64,000 bases of DNA from Litoditis marina. Taxonomy: Eukaryota; Nematoda; Chromadorea; Rhabditida; Rhabditidae. The DNA lies in the NCBI GenBank assembly GCA_964036275.1, contig OZ038436.1, positions 22,719,904-22,783,903 of the forward strand, read 5' to 3'. This document shows positions 58,770-64,000 of the stretch, piece by piece. Made by a program: the position numbers and the translations under genes. Each line of letters opens with the position of its first letter. The first letter of the stretch is position 1. The notes beneath the pieces were generated by a model. The model was not told the origin of the DNA, made no database searches, and saw only the letters and a list, made by a program, of their open reading frames with translations.

Positions 58770-61700
58770 ATGAAGAAATTGATATTAAATTCTCTCGTAT
58801 TTTCTATTTTGTTGCTCGTAGTTGGAGGTTAGTTATTTTTTTCGCCCTTCTAAAATTCTGCGTTATGGGCCACATTCTGTGAAGGTTCCACTTAGAAAAT
58901 TTAAATTCACTTGACATATTTTAACACAGTACATAATGTAATTTATAATCGAGCGTGCGTGAGTTTAACAATAGTTCTACGAATGTTGTATTTTCACTTG
59001 TTCGTATCGTTCGTTTTCTATTTCAATTGAAAGCGTGGAGCTGGAATCGTATCCGAACTTTGAGTAAAACATCAAAGCATTTTTGGGCAGAAAAAGAACT
59101 CGGAAAGGAGATTTGAATGGTTTTCAGAGAGTTGAAAGAGTTGGAATCACCTTGTTTCGGTATATTTTATTATATATATTTGTTTTGATAATATTACAGC
59201 CCATAACCATAATCACGGCCATAACCACGGCCACAACCATCACCAACATGAAACCCAGAAAAAGGTTCTATTGGAAAACGTGAAAACTCTCACATTGAGG
59301 CAGGGAGAAAACACTGCAGGTGAGAAATGGAATCCGTTTTTCATTTCTTATTTTAAATACGTTTCGAGAAATCGATCAAATATCGAACGAAAGACTTTCC
59401 TTTTTCATCGTATGTTGTTTTTTTATGTTTGATGACAAGGTTTTGACAACGATGGTGAATAGAAAATTCCACTGCACTGATGTCGCTTCAAATGAGAACA
59501 ATGTTCTGATTGATTAAACGTGTATTTGGATGATTGTTACAACTTTTAGTAGTTCTGAAATGGTAAATTTTGGGCATTAAGATTTCGATAACTTTGTTTT
59601 GGGTTTTTTTTTGTTCTGGAACCTCACTAGGCGCGTATTGACATGATAACATTAAAATATTTTAAACATAAGTGAGTAATTCAATGATCCATTGTATATG
59701 TTATGCTGTTGTAATAATATTATAATTTCCTTTAAAGGTCGTAGAAGTTCCCCGGTCCCGCAACTGTCGTGTGTGGGCGGGGCGGCAAGAGGGAAGTTTT
59801 CTCCGCGGGTGGTCCAATGTAGCCAGACAGGTCACGATGGAATCGACTATCAATGGAGGTGCTCGGCCGATTTGCCACACGAGTTAGAGTTCGGAAAAGT
59901 GGGTGGAAAATCATATATTTGCTTTGTGGCTAAACCGTACTAGTGGAGGAATGTAGGAAGCTCGAGCTCGATCTCTCTCTCTCTCTTTTTCTCTCGCTCT
60001 CTATTCCCTCTTACTTCTCTCTTTTTATTTCTCTTTCTCTCTTTTTATTTTCGTCCTTCTCCTTCTCTTTCTATCTCTTTATCTCTACGACCATTAGAAC
60101 GTTCGAGCTTCGATAAACATAAAAAATGAGGTTATATCACCAAAGAAAAACTGATGAAAGGTTTTAAACTCATATTTCTCGAGGTTACTACTTTAATTTC
60201 AATATGTGATGTTTCCAGGTGACGGTGACTTGTGAGGGTTACGACTATCCCGACGATCCCTACATTCTACACGGTTCATGCGGGGTGAGTTCAATTCTTG
60301 ACCACTTGTTATGTTTTGCCTTTCCTTGCACATTGTTCATTTACTAATAAATATTGAAATGAACTTTTGTAGTTTGTGAACTGTGCGGAAAATTTACATG
60401 TTTTTTGTCGCCGAAAAAGAAGAGATTTAGATGACAGCAATTATTTATACTTAGTTTTACCTATCCGTTCTCACTTACAGTATGCTGCGGGTACTAACAG
60501 TTTCCAATCACTTTGAAATTCCCAGAGCCGTCGGAACACTTTGCAGTCATACTGTAGAGGTATAATAACTCATGGAATGGACTGTAGCGTTCTTCCCGCT
60601 GAAGGGTCTTATTCATATCATTTCCAGCTCGAATACGATCTGGAGTACAGTGCGGACGCGAAAAACGCAAACTATGGTGTGAAGAAACAGCAATCGCCGT
60701 CGTGAGTTCATATACTTTCAGTACACTTTCTATATCATAGAAGTCTCGTGAAACGTGGGTGAAAGTTAGATATCAGAATCTTGATACCACAATTAGGATT
60801 TCCGGATTTCACTGTACTATTAGACACGTTTATTGTCGTATTTCATGAACGCTAATAATTTGCGAAAGTATTCCGCCAAAACGTTTAGGACCAACCACTA
60901 AAGTTTTGATGACAAATTGTTCTAATGTGTTCAACTCACAAGCTATTTCAGCTTTTTCGACAACATTGGCCCATTCATCGTTATTTGCTTCATCGTATTC
61001 GTGGTTTACATGATGTTCTCTGGCGGTTTTACTCCTCAGGCTGAACCAAGAAGAGGTAGGATTCAATGTTCAGAAACAGTGGTCTACACAACAAAAGAGA
61101 AGAAATAACTGACAGAAACGGTAATGTCAATACTTCTGTGTTTGTGCACAATGCCCATTCATCTGATCACATTCTTATCACATGGTTTCTAACGCTCTCT
61201 GTTGAAGCGTAGAGTCAGGACCATGTAGTTCACCTGATAGATGACCACTTCGTGCCACATTGCTACAGTACCATTATACAGGATTTGGTGGTGGTTTTGA
61301 TCACGGCCCTGGCTATCCCCCTAGCGGTCCCGGTGGTCCCGGAGGTCCCCCACCCCCGTCCTACGACGACACGTTCCCCAGTTCGAAGCGAGGAGCCAGC
61401 AGCTCGAGCTCGAGAGCACAAGACGGTAAGACATGGTCATTCAGAGAAATATGTAAACATGGTGTTTTTTCAAGTGGCCAACCCCATATTCAGTATCCCT
61501 TTCTAATACTCAAAATACGGGAAAGAAGAAAAAAAAGTGATTTTTAGCAGTTCCAAATTACTATAAATACGTATTTGACTGAGTGCTAATCACAAGTCAG
61601 GCACCGACCGGTGACTTTGCTTCTCTCTACCGTGTTTGTAGTTTGATGTCGTTCATAACTACCACAACCTAGATGTGGTAACTCTCCCTAAGAAACGGAA

Positions 61701-62855
61701 AACATTATTGATTCCAAGTATAGTTTGTGTTCCAAAGTCGCAACAATATTTTGCAGGTCCGGGTTTCTGGACTGGAGCCGGGATGGGGGCGCTGGGCGGC
61801 TACTTGTTCGGTCGAAGACAAACTGATGGGTTAGTCTGATACTTTTATTTCTTTATTATAGTTATTAACTAAAGCGTTGATTAGATTCATTAACTTTAGC
61901 GTTGTCGTGGTGTTGAATACGATTGAAAGTTGCAAAAAAACCGTGTGTATTGACATTGCTGTACAATCATAAGGTAGGAACGAGTTGTAGGGAAACTTAT
62001 ACAGGAGTCCTTTGAAGTTCTGATTGACCAGATGTAAGGTTATCGGTTGAGCAGCAAGTATGGTCTGTTCCACCCATTTATGACCCTCTACAGTAATGTG
62101 CTATTTATGACCCTCTACAGTAATGTGCTCAATTTCTCTCAGGTGTCGAACTGATACTGTTTGGCTTGCGATAACGGACAGAGAGATTCAAATAAAAAAG
62201 TCGTCATTAAACTGTACTTATACTATTTTCAGTGGAATGTTGAACCGAGGGGCCAACACCCAGTTTGCCAGGGACACTGGATTCTCCTCTGATCCCGCGC
62301 CACAAACCAGCACAGCCTCGATGAGGGAAACCACAAGTGGGTGTTTGTACACGTTCCCTATGTAGTACATGTGACACTGCCCGCTGTGTTTGTACTTTGA
62401 TCACAGCCGGTTTTAGTGAAAACTCGACGTTGCTGATGTGTCCGCTGATCAAACTACAACTCCGTAGTCTCACTAGGTATACAAACACTTACTTGTGCTC
62501 TCTCTCTCATGTACTACACGTTTCTACTTATTAAAAAAAACTAACGACAACTGGAAATCTATAAATTGAGAGATGACAATAAATGTACAGGAGTCGCCGT
62601 TTACCGTGAAACTTCCTTGAAAACTTTTCGAGACTTCCTGTTTTCACCCCGACACTTTCCAAATTCCCTGAAACAGAATGTTCCCGGTACCCCTGTTTCT
62701 TATTTGAGGCTAGAACAAACATTTACCAGAGGAAAGCCACTTTTTGTACGTTCCAATTGGTTATTCTGCTCATCATTGAGTATTATTGGTAAAATAAAAT
62801 TACATCGAAATAAATGTTTCTCATTATAGGTTACGGAGGTACTCGAAGACGTTGA
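58770..62855 (+). CDS. SARAF: SARAF, store-operated calcium entry regulator
   Basis: SARAF (TMEM66) is an ER single-pass protein that promotes slow inactivation of STIM1/Orai calcium entry (family knowledge). Ten exons join in phase: 58770-58827, 59200-59319, 59738-59898, 60219-60284, 60628-60701, 60952-61055, 61282-61425, 61757-61829, 62233-62336, 62830-62855, giving 309 residues. A signal peptide (MKKLILNSLVFSILLLVVGG) is followed by a His-rich stretch HNHNHGHNHGHNHHQH. The luminal domain contains the conserved PVPQLSCVGG, RVVQC, YQWRCSADL, VTCEGYDYPDDPYILHGSCG and LEYDLEY. The membrane segment is about 165-182 (IGPFIVICFIVFVVYMMF). The cytosolic tail is Gly/Pro/Ser-rich with conserved PGFWTGAGMGALGGYLFG and terminal SYGGTRRR. 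ATG 58770 lies ten bases after acceptor TTTTCAG, so the 5' end is spliced or trans-spliced. Poly(A) signal at 63096-63101. Confidence 0.95.
62076..62129. repeat. 27-bp perfect tandem duplication in SARAF intron 8
   Basis: Two identical units beginning ATTTATGACCCTCTACAGTA, back to back. Confidence 0.9.
62383..62462. repeat. SARAF: Facing pair of the dispersed motif in SARAF intron 9
   Basis: GCTGTGTTTGTACTTTGATC at 62383 faces CTGATCAAACTACAAC at 62445; together they could form a stem of about 11 bp around a loop of roughly 45 bases. Confidence 0.6.
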
Positions 62856-63095
62856 ACAAGAGTCACCAGATCTATCCTCCCTCAGGCTCATACGTTTTGT
62901 ACCCAATACGTGTATTACGTGTATTATAGATAAATAATTTTGTTCTATTATACATATGAGTTGAAGAAAATGAACAATAGTTCCGGGCTGGGTTATAAGC
63001 AACTTGATCAATTGACCAATTTGAACCATAAGTGGGAGTGAACAATTCGATGGTTTTGTCTCTAGTACTTTTAGAGAAACATAATTTTTGAGTGC

Positions 63096-63101
63096 AATAA
63101 A
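63096..63101 (+). terminator. SARAF: Candidate poly(A) signal of SARAF
   Basis: AATAAA 241 bases after the SARAF stop; the nearest canonical plus-strand signal seen downstream. Confidence 0.6.
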
Positions 63102-63643
63102 CACCACATGTAAATTTAATATGATTGATGATGCAAGTTTTTAACATTCGACGTTTTAGTTCTAACTTTGTTATACTAGAAAACCAAGTCACTGTTACGT
63201 TTTACAATGTCATTCTTACTACTGGACTCTACAAAACCGATTCCAAACAATATTTATCGTGGAAAAGTGGCATCAAATGAATAGAAGAACAAATAATCCC
63301 AATATTGACAAATAACCTGTTATGCACAACAAAATAGGGTCAACTCTCAAAAGTAACGTGCGTGCATGCGAGATATACTAGAACTATGTGAGTTTTACAT
63401 TCTCTTCAGGAATGGCGATTCAATCATAACGTTCCTCCGACTCTCTATACCACAATCAAAGAATGAGATTAGACGTAGATTAGAGGTAATTTCTATTAAT
63501 GTGGTAATTTAAATGTCATATCATCACAAACAGAACTGAAATAACGAGAAACGTATATAAACCAGCTTGGGTTTCACGACCTGAGTAAGTAAAGTGAAAG
63601 ACTATTGTGATACGTCACACTACCAGTATGTTCAATAACAACG

Positions 63644-63843
63644 TTAAAATAGTGTAAAGAATCGGTGAATACCAGTGTTATACCATAATATGCCTATAGT
63701 TAGCATGTTAGCAAACATGAGTATAGTTAGTCGTGGATAGAGAGCACACTCATATCCAAATCGTCGTGCGACGTAGATGCAACCGAGACAGAACTGACTG
63801 TTGTCGAAACTTCCTTCCACTTGGCCGAAAGGATTGTCATCAC
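63644..63843 (-). CDS. Last exon of an unrecognised membrane protein, gene runs off the right edge
   Basis: A 200-bp minus-strand terminal exon follows acceptor CTATTTAG and reads DDNPFGQVEGSFDNSQFCLG, CIYVARRFGYECALYPR, then LTILMFANMLTIGILWYNTG and a TAA at 63644-63646. One strongly hydrophobic segment lies near the end, with a Cys-containing stretch before it. The family was not recognised. It would be convergent with SARAF. Upstream exons lie beyond 64000. Confidence rests on the open frame, splice site and protein-like composition only. Confidence 0.45.
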
Positions 63844-64000
63844 CTAAATAGTTACGTATTCTCAATTACTGTACAACATAAAGATAATCATCTTTCACAT
63901 TGCCGAGCAACTCTGTCAGAAACTGCTAAATCACCCGTTTTCGGAACTTCATTGGTATACGGTGAAACGTGAAAATGATCAATAATTTTCGAGATGCTAC

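Overview
This is a eukaryotic, almost certainly metazoan, AT-rich genomic window. Genes are split into short exons by GT-AG introns of tens of bases to about 12 kb. Acceptors are short pyrimidine runs ending in CAG, AAG or TAG. No bacterial-type operon, rRNA, CRISPR or phage gene is visible. Protein content points to an invertebrate animal. Three products are recognisable: AAR2 (U5 snRNP assembly), a Tubby-family protein, and SARAF (regulator of store-operated calcium entry). In five genes the first usable ATG lies only 1-19 bases downstream of a good 3' splice site. That would fit spliced-leader trans-splicing or very short last 5'UTR introns. I could not fix the phylum.

Layout. 0-14 kb: minus-strand gene of unknown function, cut by the left edge, with a predicted 13-kb intron full of repeats (a hAT-like satellite-cored MITE, a 130-bp tandem array carrying TGACGTCA, a long inverted-repeat element). 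14-20 kb: gene-free, with two more inverted-repeat or hAT-like elements and a GGCGCC-rich duplicated block. 20-24 kb: AAR2 on plus, ten coding exons. 24-35.5 kb: C2H2 zinc-finger gene on minus, nine coding exons, tail-to-tail with AAR2 so that the two poly(A) signals are 41 bp apart. 35.5-43.7 kb: gene-free, with a second copy of the satellite-cored hAT-like element and long CT tracts. 43.7-48.4 kb (possibly to 50.7 kb): Tubby-like gene on minus. 52-57.9 kb: small unrecognised minus-strand gene. 58.8-63.1 kb: SARAF on plus, ten coding exons. 63.6 kb: last exon of an unrecognised minus-strand membrane-protein gene running off the right edge.

The genes do not form an obvious pathway; they are ordinary, independently transcribed neighbours. 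The most unusual content is non-coding: two families of small elements with perfect 8-bp target duplications, several hairpin elements, and a dispersed motif GATCAAACTACAAACACAGC that recurs on both strands, often in introns and sometimes as facing pairs that would form an 11-bp stem. Exon boundaries were deduced by hand from splice consensus, reading-phase continuity and, where available, remembered family conservation. No alignment, transcript or database evidence was used.
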